Source: Olivibacter sp036959255 (GTDB taxonomy: Bacteria; Bacteroidota; Bacteroidia; Sphingobacteriales; Sphingobacteriaceae). Taken from it: 64,000 nt of DNA. Shown here in pieces: positions 54,685-63,841 of this stretch; position 1 is the stretch's first letter; every line of letters starts with the position of its first letter. The stretch is taken from positions 434,001-498,000 of the forward strand of contig NZ_JAWMTI010000002.1 of NCBI RefSeq assembly GCF_036959255.1, given 5' to 3'. A program made the position numbers and the translations under genes. A model generated the notes under the pieces. The model saw only the letters and a list, made by a program, of their open reading frames with translations. It did no database searches and was not told where the DNA came from.

Positions 54685-55305
54685 TTACTTGAATTTCCGA
54701 CTGATCAGTGCATGTCGGTTATTTACTTCGAGCTTTTGATAAATATGCTTAATGTGATATTTTACCGTCTCAACTGAGATATCCAATCGAATGGCTACTT
54801 CCTTGTTGGTTAACCCTTCCTCAATAGCGGTCACAATCTGCTCTTCGCGCGGTGTAAGCTTTTCTACACGATCGCTGATTGATTTAGGGTTAAAATACTC
54901 AACCACGAGCCGAGCAATACCCGGCGACATGGGCGCACCACCATCACAGAGCGAAATAACAGATTCTTTAATCTTTTGCAACGGTGTCTGCTTCAGAAGG
55001 TAGCCTGAGGCGCCATTACACAAAGCCTGAAACACTCGCTTTGCATCGTCATACACCGTAAGCATCATAACCTGACACTTCGGTGCTCTTTTCTTAATCC
55101 GTGAGATACCTCGAATACCTGATTCACCAGGCAAGCCGATATCTGACAACAACACATCAAAAAAAATATCCTCTGTCCATTGCTCCATAAATCGCTCCAC
55201 CGAATTGGCAGCCAGCAAACAGGTAAAGCCCTGTTGCCCATTAAAAAAATTTACCAGCACGCTTCTGATGTGTTCATCATCCTCAATTATGCCAAGCCTG
55301 ATCAT
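54685..55305 (-). CDS. LuxR/NarL-type response regulator
   Basis: A 206-residue response regulator with an N-terminal receiver (IIEDDEHIR acidic pocket, D55 in LLSDIGLPG, conserved Thr in VMMLTVYDD, Lys in YLLKQTP) and a C-terminal LuxR HTH (LTPREEQIVTAIEEGLTNKEVAIRLDISVETVKYHIKHIY). It lies 72 bases after the sensor kinase and 63 bases before the adhesin gene, all on the minus strand, so it is the partner of that kinase and probably regulates the adhesin. Confidence 0.93.
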   Translation of the reverse strand: MIRLGIIEDDEHIRSVLVNFFNGQQGFTCLLAANSVERFMEQWTEDIFFDVLLSDIGLPGESGIRGISRIKKRAPKCQVMMLTVYDDAKRVFQALCNGASGYLLKQTPLQKIKESVISLCDGGAPMSPGIARLVVEYFNPKSISDRVEKLTPREEQIVTAIEEGLTNKEVAIRLDISVETVKYHIKHIYQKLEVNNRHALISRKFK

Positions 55306-55377
55306 GCGCTAAAAATAGGTATCTATTTTTGAATTTGCTATCCCCCATTAGGGGTGGAGTATTTATCCATGCGCATG

Positions 55378-58368
55378 CTAAGTAAACGATACGGACAATT
55401 GAAACATTCCCTCCATTTCAAGCACCGTCAACTGTGCATTCATTCTCACGGCTCTTTGTTTCATATTTAACAACCCATGTCCCCCCTGTCGATTTGCGAT
55501 CTTCTTACACGGCGCTGCGCAACGATTCCGTATCGACATACGAAACGTATTTTCAACGATCAATTCAATAAGCGTTTCCGATCCATCACCATATTTCATC
55601 ACATTGGCAATAGCTTCCTTAAAAATCAATAACAGATTTTGACGAACAATTTGCGCTATCGCCAATGAACTATAATCACCCTGTATGTCAAATCTATATT
55701 GAAAGTCGACCTCCTCTTGAAGTTTATACACATAATCTTTCATACGAATTACCAGGTCTTTCATGGTGTCGAAACGCGAATCGATGGACCAGACCATATC
55801 GCTCATGGTAGACAAGGCTTGCCTGCTGGTTTCGGCTATTTTTTGCAATTGTCCATTAACACCTGATATTTCATGTGTTTTGGTATTCAATATATCCGCC
55901 TGATAGAATATTCGAGTTAGTGAACTTCCTACCTCGTCATGCAAGTCACTAGCAATACTAATACGTAAGCGCCGTTCTTTGATTTGTATATACTCGCGGT
56001 ATTTAAAAACTGCCCAGATAAAGAAAGCAAAAACCAATAGTAGCAAACACTTGAACCAAATAGTTTGATAGAAAGTAGGATTTACTTGAAGCGGTACAAT
56101 TAGGCTAGCATTCGTCCACCGTCCATCCGGCAAACGAGAAGCAAGATGAAGCTGATAGTCACCGGGCGGCATTTCGACAAAGGTAATTTCCTGTCGACGT
56201 CCCAGCGGCAACCAATCCGATTGCTGGTCTAATCGATAGAAAAACTGCAATTCTTTAGCCAATTCACTCATCCCACCAAAGCCGATGGTGAAGTAGCGTG
56301 TTCCTGCTTCTATTAAAAGCCTTTTATCTTTCTTATAAGGAAAGGTGTAATGCCGTTCCAGTCCTCGATCTGCCTGCTCGGTAGTGAAACTTGTAATGCT
56401 CAGCTCAGTAGTTTTCGTCAGCCTTCTCGCCTGCGGTACACGAGGGGCATCTGCATTGAAATAAAGCAGCCCATTGATCGTTCCTAAGTAAAAAGTATTT
56501 CCTTGTTTAAAAGCGGCCGCATGATTAAACTCATTGGCTGGTAAACGATCCAATCGAGAGTAATTATCGATCTGCTTCGTTTGCTTATTTATGATGCTCA
56601 ACCCATTATGAGTGGCCACTACGATGTCATCTGCATTGCTTAATATGCTATAAACTATATCATCCGCCAAACCATCCGTATTGGTGATTGTTCGTATTAT
56701 CTTACCATCCTGATCTAGAACCCGAATACCTTCACCATGTGTTCCTATCCAAACTGTATTGTTTACCTGCGTGATACAATACACGGTGTTTCCATCAAGA
56801 ATCAATTGAAGATTATTAGCATTGCCATCCCAAATAAATAAACCTTCGGGTGTCCCGATCCATAATTTATCGTTAATTTGGGTAGCGTGTAATATTTTCA
56901 ATCTTGCAAGCTTAGGGTGTTCTATCGTTTGGTATGTTTTTAAATAAGGATTCACCAAATATAAACCACCGTAAGTACCCACCCATACAGAGTCACGTGA
57001 CACACGTGTCAAGGTAGTCATTGCTTCAACGGATAGTTGCTCATGGTTATTTGCTGAATGAAGCTTAATGGATGAAAAAGATTTTCTTTTTCGATCAAAC
57101 CAAAGCAGACCATTACCCTCCGTTCCCAATAACAGGGTATCTTGGTTCCAGGGAAGTATCCGATATACAAACTGTTTACCCAATAGCTCTTTCACTCCCG
57201 TTTTTTCATTTATAGCTACAAAGCGATCTTTATAGGATCCAATATAAAGGGTACCATCAGGGTGCTTATAAATACTCCGTATGCTGTTAATTGATGTACC
57301 ATTGCTTAGCAGCGAGTTGAATCGATGCCGGGTAGGAATTAATTCCAGGACGTGATTGTTAAGCGACATCAACAAACTGTTGCCAAGATTTTCAAACCAG
57401 ACGATATGGTCGTCTTTCAAGTTATCGGGATAGTTTACCTCTTGTATATGCACATTATCTACCGGAAAACTGTAATTAAACAGCTTTTCTTTACCAATAC
57501 TGGCTTTATTTGTGAATATCAAGACATTATCTTCATTAAAAGGTGCAATAAACACCGTACCATCTTTACCAAGCTTATTCTTCTCCAATGCAGAAATTTG
57601 ACAGAAGGTCTCCTTTCGCGTATCAAAGAGATACAAGCCGCGATCTTTTATATTTAACAAACACTTTCCTGAATGATGAAAAAATACCTGTTCAATCTCC
57701 GCATCGTCGAATTCCGGTAAACCAAAATAAGAAGGTGACGATAGTTGTGCATTTCGGACTCGAAAGCGTATCATTTTACCTGCTTTGGTCGCTATCCAAA
57801 GTTCACCCGGATAAGGTTCCTCGATAGACACAATGGCGGGATTGCTGTATTGATTAGGATAATCTCGATTGATATCGAGAAGAACTTTCAGGCTATCTTG
57901 ATCGACCCTATAGAGTTTCCCATCAAAGGCGCCAGCGTAAATATTACCATTTCGGCCCTGTCCAACACACGCTATATCCGGTTTATCCACATGTCCCCTA
58001 TCCGATCTTGGATTTTTCAGAATCGTTGTTTTCCAATCACGTAGGTTAAAGCGCGTCAACCCACTTTCGGTTCCTATCCATAGATTAGATTGTTCATCGG
58101 AAAAGAGTGTTTTTATTTTACTATTGGAGATAGCTGGCTCGCTTTTATTATTAAAAAAGATAGTCTCGTTTCCATCATATCGACATAGCCCACCGCTGGT
58201 AGCAATCCACAAAAGCCCAGCCCTATCTTGTATAACATCTGTAATTACCTGGTTCTGTATATTTTCAGGGAGCTTAGCATCTCGAAATATAAACCCTTCT
58301 TCTTGAGCGTACATGCACGGTACAAGTGCAAACAAAACCAAAAACAGGAAAAGTTTTTTAATATACAT
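55378..58368 (-). CDS. Sensor histidine kinase with two-propeller periplasmic domain (HisKA_3)
   Basis: A 996-residue membrane sensor. The signal peptide is cut before QEEGFIF; Reg_prop beta-propeller repeats (LLWIATSGGLCRYDGNE and others) fill about 25-640; a Y_Y_Y-like domain follows; the transmembrane helix is about 768-788 (CLLLLVFAFFIWAVF). The NarX-type HisKA_3 domain has H810 in ASDLHDEVGSSLTRI and the ATPase has an N box FKEAIANVMKYG and a G box GGHGLLNMKQRA. Unlike HTCC proteins it ends there, transferring phosphate to the separate LuxR-type regulator. The sensor architecture resembles glycan sensors, yet the adjoining target is an adhesin module. Confidence 0.93.
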   Translation of the reverse strand: MYIKKLFLFLVLFALVPCMYAQEEGFIFRDAKLPENIQNQVITDVIQDRAGLLWIATSGGLCRYDGNETIFFNNKSEPAISNSKIKTLFSDEQSNLWIGTESGLTRFNLRDWKTTILKNPRSDRGHVDKPDIACVGQGRNGNIYAGAFDGKLYRVDQDSLKVLLDINRDYPNQYSNPAIVSIEEPYPGELWIATKAGKMIRFRVRNAQLSSPSYFGLPEFDDAEIEQVFFHHSGKCLLNIKDRGLYLFDTRKETFCQISALEKNKLGKDGTVFIAPFNEDNVLIFTNKASIGKEKLFNYSFPVDNVHIQEVNYPDNLKDDHIVWFENLGNSLLMSLNNHVLELIPTRHRFNSLLSNGTSINSIRSIYKHPDGTLYIGSYKDRFVAINEKTGVKELLGKQFVYRILPWNQDTLLLGTEGNGLLWFDRKRKSFSSIKLHSANNHEQLSVEAMTTLTRVSRDSVWVGTYGGLYLVNPYLKTYQTIEHPKLARLKILHATQINDKLWIGTPEGLFIWDGNANNLQLILDGNTVYCITQVNNTVWIGTHGEGIRVLDQDGKIIRTITNTDGLADDIVYSILSNADDIVVATHNGLSIINKQTKQIDNYSRLDRLPANEFNHAAAFKQGNTFYLGTINGLLYFNADAPRVPQARRLTKTTELSITSFTTEQADRGLERHYTFPYKKDKRLLIEAGTRYFTIGFGGMSELAKELQFFYRLDQQSDWLPLGRRQEITFVEMPPGDYQLHLASRLPDGRWTNASLIVPLQVNPTFYQTIWFKCLLLLVFAFFIWAVFKYREYIQIKERRLRISIASDLHDEVGSSLTRIFYQADILNTKTHEISGVNGQLQKIAETSRQALSTMSDMVWSIDSRFDTMKDLVIRMKDYVYKLQEEVDFQYRFDIQGDYSSLAIAQIVRQNLLLIFKEAIANVMKYGDGSETLIELIVENTFRMSIRNRCAAPCKKIANRQGGHGLLNMKQRAVRMNAQLTVLEMEGMFQLSVSFT

Positions 58369-58591
58369 GAATAGGTGAATTGAAACGCAATCCGCTGCCT
58401 TACTTATTATTTTATATCTGAGGAGGCCTAGCTATAGTTATATTTTAAATAAAATAAAATATCATTCATTTTCTTTCGTTCATTCTGTTCATTTATTTAT
58501 CATCTATCAAAAATTAAGAAAAACCAAATCTCAACTGCTTCCCCGCATTGATTTTTATCTTATATTTAAGCCCTCAATCACGACAACAGCG

Positions 58592-59425
58592 ATGAATTAT
58601 TTACGCGTACTTTTCTTTATCCCGGCTCTTCCGTGTCTGTTCCTTATATCCTGCAATACAGGAACAAAAACGCATTCAGATCAATCTGTACAAGATTCAG
58701 CTGATAGTCGGGTACAAACACCGGCACTCATTGGCTATCGTGTTGTAGACACGCTTGCACATGATATTTCTGCCTTTACAGAAGGTTTTCAGTTCTACAA
58801 AGGCCTACTCTATGAAGGGACGGGGCAAGAAGGAAAAACAGCTATACAGATTACGGATCCGACTACAGGGAAAATAGTGGAGCGATTTAACGATTACAAA
58901 ACCGATATATTCGGGGAAGGAATTACAATTATCAATGGGCATTTATTTCAACTGACCTACCATAATAAGCTAGCTTATGTTTTTGAACTACCCAAACTAA
59001 AAAAACCTATCAAAACGCTGGCGTGGCAAAAAGAGGGATGGGGTTGTACTACTGATGGAGAACAGATTATTATCAGCGAGGGCTCGTCGCGTATCTATTT
59101 TGCAGATCCCGAAGATTTAAGAATCAAACGTGAGATTACCGTTCAAGACAATATGGGTGAAGTAGATCAGCTTAATGAACTGGAATATATTGAAGGTTAT
59201 ATTTTTGCTAATCGTTGGCATACGGATCAAATTTACAAGATTGATCCACAAAATGGTCATGTTGTGGGTATTCTTCATTTCGAAGGACAATTGAATCGTT
59301 ATGCCCCTACTTTTCAGCCCGGCGAGGAAGCAGTTTTGAATGGTATTGCCTGGGATGCTGAAAAAAAGGAAATGTACCTGACAGGAAAAAATTGGCCCCT
59401 TATATTTAAGGTGAAATTGGATTAA
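58592..59425 (+). CDS. Glutaminyl-peptide cyclotransferase (glutamine cyclase), lipoprotein
   Basis: A 277-residue periplasm-facing lipoprotein (LFLISCNTG, Cys21) of the beta-propeller plant/bacterial-type glutaminyl cyclase family. It converts N-terminal Gln of exported proteins to pyroglutamate. Signature segments: AFTEGFQFYKGLLYEGTG, GEGITIINGHLFQLTYHNK, EGWGCTTDG, LNELEYIEGYIFANRWHTDQIYKID and LNGIAWDAEKKEMYLTGKNWP. Length is typical. It is divergent from the sensor kinase; many predicted secreted proteins of this window have Gln as first mature residue, its expected substrates. Confidence 0.93.
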   Translation: MNYLRVLFFIPALPCLFLISCNTGTKTHSDQSVQDSADSRVQTPALIGYRVVDTLAHDISAFTEGFQFYKGLLYEGTGQEGKTAIQITDPTTGKIVERFNDYKTDIFGEGITIINGHLFQLTYHNKLAYVFELPKLKKPIKTLAWQKEGWGCTTDGEQIIISEGSSRIYFADPEDLRIKREITVQDNMGEVDQLNELEYIEGYIFANRWHTDQIYKIDPQNGHVVGILHFEGQLNRYAPTFQPGEEAVLNGIAWDAEKKEMYLTGKNWPLIFKVKLD

Positions 59426-59498
59426 TTGAGACCTTCACTTATATGAATCTTTATTCTCATAAACCCATATAACATTTCCATTTATAGTTTTCTGCGGT

Positions 59499-59506
59499 TA
59501 TATTTG
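59499..59506 (+). promoter_or_regulatory. Promoter box of the GH43 gene
   Basis: TATATTTG matches the Bacteroidota -7 element TAnnTTTG exactly and lies 21 bases before the ATG at 59528. A TTTC at 59475-59478 is a weak -33 match. The box overlaps the in-frame TTG at 59504, which supports the ATG start. Confidence 0.5.
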
Positions 59507-59527
59507 TCGACATCGAATACTAAATTA

Positions 59528-60658
59528 ATGAGACAAATTGCATCAATTCTAACATCGTTATTATTACCGTTGATATCCCTTGTAGCCTTTGCTCAATCGC
59601 AAAAAACCTACCAAAACCCCTTAGCTGTTGCATTTGGAGACCCTTATGTTCTACATGTAGAAGGCGACAAATATTATATGTATGGGACTGGAGGCATCGC
59701 AAAAAATGGATTTGCTGCTTATTCATCAAATGATCTCGTAAACTGGAAGGACGAAGGCCAAGTGTTTTATGCGAATAACCCAAAGGGTTGGAGTGACTCT
59801 ACCGCCGCCTGGAACGGGGCATACTGGGCTCCTGAAGTATATGCGTACAAAGGTCGATTTTATATGTTCTACTCTGCTCAGTGGAAAGAAAACCCGGGTA
59901 AAGAGGCGGAAAATTTCCGTATCGGTGTAGCTGTTGCCGACAACCCAACGGGTCCCTTCGTCGATTTAAATGATAAGCCCATCTTTGACCCCGGTTATCC
60001 TGTGATCGATGCAAATGTACTTTTTGATAAAAGCGGCAAGGTTTACCTTTATTACTCCCGTTGCTGCTATAAGCATCCTGTGGAGAGTGAAGTGGCTAGC
60101 TGGGCGAAGCAAAAAGGGTGGTTTGATACGATCGAAGAGAGTTGGGTTTATGGTGTTGAGCTAAAATCTGATTTTAGTGGTGTAATCGGAGAGCCTGTCT
60201 TATTATTGCGGCCCCCGGTAAAAATGGATGATAAGCAGGCTGAATGGGAAAGTCGTTCTGTTACATCAAAAGAAGTTAATCGTCGATGGACGGAAGGTTC
60301 TGCTATTTTTAAGGAAGGAAATACCTATTACATGATGTATTCTGCCAATTATTTTGGCGGTAAGAATTACGCTGTAGGATATGCCACGTCGAAAAACCCA
60401 CTTGGTCCGTTCAAAAAAGCGGCAAACAATCCGGTTTTACAAAAAAATACGGAGAAGGGTGGTGTGGTGACCGGTACCGGACACAACAGTATTACTTACT
60501 CTCCGAATGGAAAGGAGATGTTTTGTGTGTATCATGCACGAACGCTATCAACAGGTGAGGAACGTGTTGTTTTTATTGATCGGATGAAAATATTAAAAGA
60601 TGGCAGACTCGTTATAGAGGGACCTACGACTACGTCACAAGCAGTTCCGGCAAAATAA
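59528..60658 (+). CDS. Glycoside hydrolase family 43
   Basis: A 376-residue secreted five-bladed-propeller glycosidase (signal peptide cut before QSQKTYQNP). The catalytic triad is D38 in AFGDPYVL (general base), D161 in PVIDANVLF (pKa modulator) and E256 in RRWTEGSAI (general acid). YSSNDLVNW and YWAPEVYAYKGRFYMFYSA are family hallmarks. Likely activity is arabinofuranosidase, arabinanase or xylosidase. There is no accessory domain. The start is the ATG at 59528, since the upstream TTG lies in the promoter box. It is followed by a convergent lipoprotein gene. Confidence 0.93.
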   Translation: MRQIASILTSLLLPLISLVAFAQSQKTYQNPLAVAFGDPYVLHVEGDKYYMYGTGGIAKNGFAAYSSNDLVNWKDEGQVFYANNPKGWSDSTAAWNGAYWAPEVYAYKGRFYMFYSAQWKENPGKEAENFRIGVAVADNPTGPFVDLNDKPIFDPGYPVIDANVLFDKSGKVYLYYSRCCYKHPVESEVASWAKQKGWFDTIEESWVYGVELKSDFSGVIGEPVLLLRPPVKMDDKQAEWESRSVTSKEVNRRWTEGSAIFKEGNTYYMMYSANYFGGKNYAVGYATSKNPLGPFKKAANNPVLQKNTEKGGVVTGTGHNSITYSPNGKEMFCVYHARTLSTGEERVVFIDRMKILKDGRLVIEGPTTTSQAVPAK

Positions 60659-60727
60659 AAACATTGGATAATTTATTAAACTAGTTAAAAATCACTTGCT
60701 TTCAGGTAATTTTTCGTCGATTCTCTA

Positions 60728-61918
60728 TTATTCTAATTCTTTGAGTCTTTCAAGATTAAAATCATCATCAATGACTTCACCGCTGGGTTTTACCAAAACA
60801 AATCTCGGGAGTTCGGAAAGATATAAGGTATTGATCAAGTCCTGTTGCGCTTCGTTTCGCATTCGATAACTATATTTAAAACCTAAACCTTCTGTGTTTT
60901 CCTTCCACTTGCTAAACTGACTTTCCATCGAAATCGGCAATACGTCGATTCCTTTCTTTTCCAAATCCGGAGCATCTTTTTCCAATTGCTTTATGGCTTT
61001 AGCCGATACTTCATCTGCGCTATTCCAAAATGATAAGAGTAAATATTTACGATCATTAAAAGAGCTCCATGGAATTTCAGAAAGCCGGGCATCAGTTGCA
61101 ACGACCTCCTTCGGGAGATCCAACTGCTTTATTTTTGTTTGGACCTTTTTTAATCGTTGGGCAAAATCCAATCCGTATTTGCTTTGTTTTACAACTGTTG
61201 AGGCTTGTTTTAAAAGACCTTGATATTCATCAGCATATTGACGTTGCTTTCCTGCTCTTGATAACAGATAAAATGAGCTGACTAAAGGTTGCTTTTTTTG
61301 GATAAAATCTTCCGTAATTGAAGCAGGAGTTTTGGAAAGTTTTTTCTTGCCGGCAACTTTCGTAACTCCGGTTCCGCCAAGAGTATAGGATTGCATCTGA
61401 CCCTCTTCTTCCGCTTCCAATGCGGCCAGCGCGGTATGCCAATCATTTAACAAAGCCTGCTCTTCCCCACCCCCCTGAATTGAAAAAGCAACTTTGCTGA
61501 TAGAACCTGGATGGTTAAACGCTTTTTGTACCAGCTCAAGTTCGACGGACGGACTTGCTAAAATGGGGATCAGTGCTTCCCACGTTAATCCACTTGTACC
61601 GCGTTTCGTAGATTGACCAACTAGTTTCAGAAAGTACACCTCGTTAAGATTAGCGGTGTCCAATTTGAGTCTAAATTCTCCCTTTTCAGGCACGACGGAA
61701 AGAATCGAATCCTTTTCATCATCCTTAAATAAGGATACCTTTTTTATTTCGGAATTACTAGTCTTACTGCTGATTGATAGGATTCCCTTTTCGGGCGTAT
61801 AAACATATTTTTGCTTTTCATCGCTTTGCTTTTCATGCTGCTTTTCACGATGCTGGCATGCCATTGTCAAAAGGAAAGTTATTAAAATAACGTAGCGGCT
61901 CGTTCTCAAGAAATTCAT
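60728..61918 (-). CDS. Thioredoxin-fold (TlpA/DUF4369-like) lipoprotein lacking the CxxC
   Basis: A 396-residue lipoprotein (LLTMACQHR, Cys21) with a charged linker, an N-terminal DUF4369-like sandwich (about 40-150), a helical middle and a C-terminal thioredoxin-like domain (about 280-396). The strand YLLLSFWNSADEVSAKAIKQL is where TlpA-type proteins have WxxCxxC; both cysteines are replaced here (SADE). The cis-Pro loop is kept (SELPRFVLVKPSGEVI). It therefore cannot work as a normal thiol-disulfide oxidoreductase and may have a binding or structural role. It is divergent from the GH43-CBM32 gene and unrelated to glycan genes around it. Confidence 0.75.
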   Translation of the reverse strand: MNFLRTSRYVILITFLLTMACQHREKQHEKQSDEKQKYVYTPEKGILSISSKTSNSEIKKVSLFKDDEKDSILSVVPEKGEFRLKLDTANLNEVYFLKLVGQSTKRGTSGLTWEALIPILASPSVELELVQKAFNHPGSISKVAFSIQGGGEEQALLNDWHTALAALEAEEEGQMQSYTLGGTGVTKVAGKKKLSKTPASITEDFIQKKQPLVSSFYLLSRAGKQRQYADEYQGLLKQASTVVKQSKYGLDFAQRLKKVQTKIKQLDLPKEVVATDARLSEIPWSSFNDRKYLLLSFWNSADEVSAKAIKQLEKDAPDLEKKGIDVLPISMESQFSKWKENTEGLGFKYSYRMRNEAQQDLINTLYLSELPRFVLVKPSGEVIDDDFNLERLKELE

Positions 61919-62297
61919 ATGCTAATATAACAATATATGATCATATTGTTTGCCCGTCGCTTCAGATTGATAGCCTTGATACTGTTTTGCAGTAAATGGC
62001 CTGCTGCTTTCTGCGCGTTTTTATCAACTTTTATTTCAAGAATTGCCTTTACTTATTGTCTTTAGAATAACTGATAAAAATTAATGAAAAATCGAGACAT
62101 ATTGTGCAAGTCCATTCAGAAGATTTGTTTTTATTTGTCGCTGTCGTTTAGGCTGTTTGACTACCTATTCGAAACCAGTTAGGTCCTATAGAATCAGATT
62201 TGGGGGCTCTTCTACACAAGGGACAATTAAACGGCGTTCTTTATATTGAAGCCAACATGGTATAATATTATTATTTCACCATTATAACGTCCAAATT
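61919..62297. other. 379-base divergent intergenic region with palindrome
   Basis: No gene seen. A 12-bp palindrome ATATGATCATAT (61935-61946), flanked by AACA and TGTT, lies 16 bases upstream of the thioredoxin-fold gene's ATG and could be an operator or an mRNA-leader hairpin. The part before the GH43-CBM32 gene is AT-rich without a clear TAnnTTTG box. Confidence 0.35.
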
Positions 62298-63806
62298 ATG
62301 AAAAAAACCTTTATCCATTTATCTTGCTACTTATACCTTTTGCTCATTTATTCTTGTGAGAAAAACGTGAAGATGCTACCAAATTCCGAGACCATGGCTT
62401 CTACGGATTACATAGTTGACGACACCTTTACAAATCCTTTAATACCGCGCGGTGCCGACCCGTGGGTTACACAAAAGAACGGTGTTTATTATTTCACGTA
62501 TACGCAAGGCGGTAAATTAGTATTGTACAAAACCAATAATTTATCCGAGCTGGCATTGGCAAGCGCGCATGATGCCTGGATTCCTGAACCGGGAATGCCC
62601 TACTCTAAAAATTTGTGGGCACCTGAACTACATGAAATTGATAATAAATGGTACTTATATTTTGCGGCCGATAATGGCCAGAACGCTAACCATCGTATGT
62701 ATGTTGTGGAAAACAGCGCTGCTGATCCTACAGAAGGTGAATGGGTACTGAAGGGGAAAGTGGCTGATCCGGCAAATGAATGGGCAATCGATGGAACAGT
62801 GCTCGAGTATAAGGGACAGCGCTATATGTTATGGTCAGGAGGTAATGCAGGCGCCGCCCCTCAACGCATCTATATTGCTAAAATGAGCAATCCGTGGACA
62901 ATCAACAGTGAAAAGGTGGCGATTTCGAGTCCAATACATCCATGGGAAATGAATGGCAATGCGATTAATGAAGGTCCGCAGGTGCTAATAAATCCGAGTG
63001 GTCGAGTGCATGTGGTGTATTCGGCAAGTGGTTATTGGGTGGATACTTATTGCCTGGGTTTATTAAGTTTGAAAGCAGACGGCGATCCGATGAATCCGGA
63101 CGACTGGATAAAAGCACCCCAACCGGTATTTTCCATGAATGCCGAAAGCGGGGCCTATGGGCCCGGTCATAATGGTTTCTTCAAATCACCGGATGGTACA
63201 GAAGATTGGATTATCTATCATGCGCGAAGTTTACCAGGTGGCGGAGATGGAAATGGAAGGAACGCGCGCATCCAGCAATTTACGTGGAATGCAGATGGCA
63301 CACCTAATTTTGGCACACCTGTTAAAATTGGCGAGGCCATCAGAAAACCATCGGGTGAACCAATTCGAAATGTGTACCGTACCGATAACTGGTCTATAGC
63401 AGGTTTTAGCTCAGAAGAAGTGGTTAATAATCGCTTGGCTAGCAAACTGATCGACAATGATGTAAACTCGTACTGGATAACACGATACTCCAGTTCGCCA
63501 ACCAATTATCCCGATCACTGGATTTCCGTTGATATGAGTGAGTCGTTGGCAGTGGATGGCTTTATGCTTGCGCAGAAAAGTGGCGATCGGAAAATCAAGG
63601 AACTAGAAATTTTAATAAGTAATGACAATATTTCGTGGGAAAGTTTGGGAACTTTCGAATTAGCAAACGTAAATTTGGTAAAGCAGTATCTAAATTTAGA
63701 TGCACGACGTACATGCCGATACTTTAAGCTCGTGCCTTTATCGGGATATGACAGCCAACCACAACCTGGATTAGCCGAAGCAGGTGCGTACGTGAAAGCA
63801 AACTAA
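62298..63806 (+). CDS. GH43 glycosidase with C-terminal CBM32-like (F5/8 type C) domain, lipoprotein
   Basis: A 502-residue lipoprotein (LLLIYSCEKN, Cys20). The GH43 propeller covers about 45-345, with D54 in PRGADPWV (base), D165 in EWAIDGTVLE (pKa modulator) and E225 in AINEGPQVL (acid); LWAPELHEIDNKWYLYFAAD is typical. Residues ~360-502 form a galactose-binding-like jelly roll (ASKLIDNDVNSYWITRY, PDHWISVDMSE, CRYFKLVPLSG). The layout fits GH43 exo-enzymes on arabinan or galactan-type chains. The sulfatase gene starts about 20-35 bases after it, so they form an operon. Confidence 0.92.
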   Translation: MKKTFIHLSCYLYLLLIYSCEKNVKMLPNSETMASTDYIVDDTFTNPLIPRGADPWVTQKNGVYYFTYTQGGKLVLYKTNNLSELALASAHDAWIPEPGMPYSKNLWAPELHEIDNKWYLYFAADNGQNANHRMYVVENSAADPTEGEWVLKGKVADPANEWAIDGTVLEYKGQRYMLWSGGNAGAAPQRIYIAKMSNPWTINSEKVAISSPIHPWEMNGNAINEGPQVLINPSGRVHVVYSASGYWVDTYCLGLLSLKADGDPMNPDDWIKAPQPVFSMNAESGAYGPGHNGFFKSPDGTEDWIIYHARSLPGGGDGNGRNARIQQFTWNADGTPNFGTPVKIGEAIRKPSGEPIRNVYRTDNWSIAGFSSEEVVNNRLASKLIDNDVNSYWITRYSSSPTNYPDHWISVDMSESLAVDGFMLAQKSGDRKIKELEILISNDNISWESLGTFELANVNLVKQYLNLDARRTCRYFKLVPLSGYDSQPQPGLAEAGAYVKAN

Positions 63807-63841
63807 AAAAGCGACTGCAGCAAATTATGTTAAACAGGAAA

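Noticed and set aside
59504..59527. TTG start for the first GH43
   Set aside because: The codon lies inside a TAnnTTTG promoter box and the ATG at 59528 starts directly before the signal peptide.
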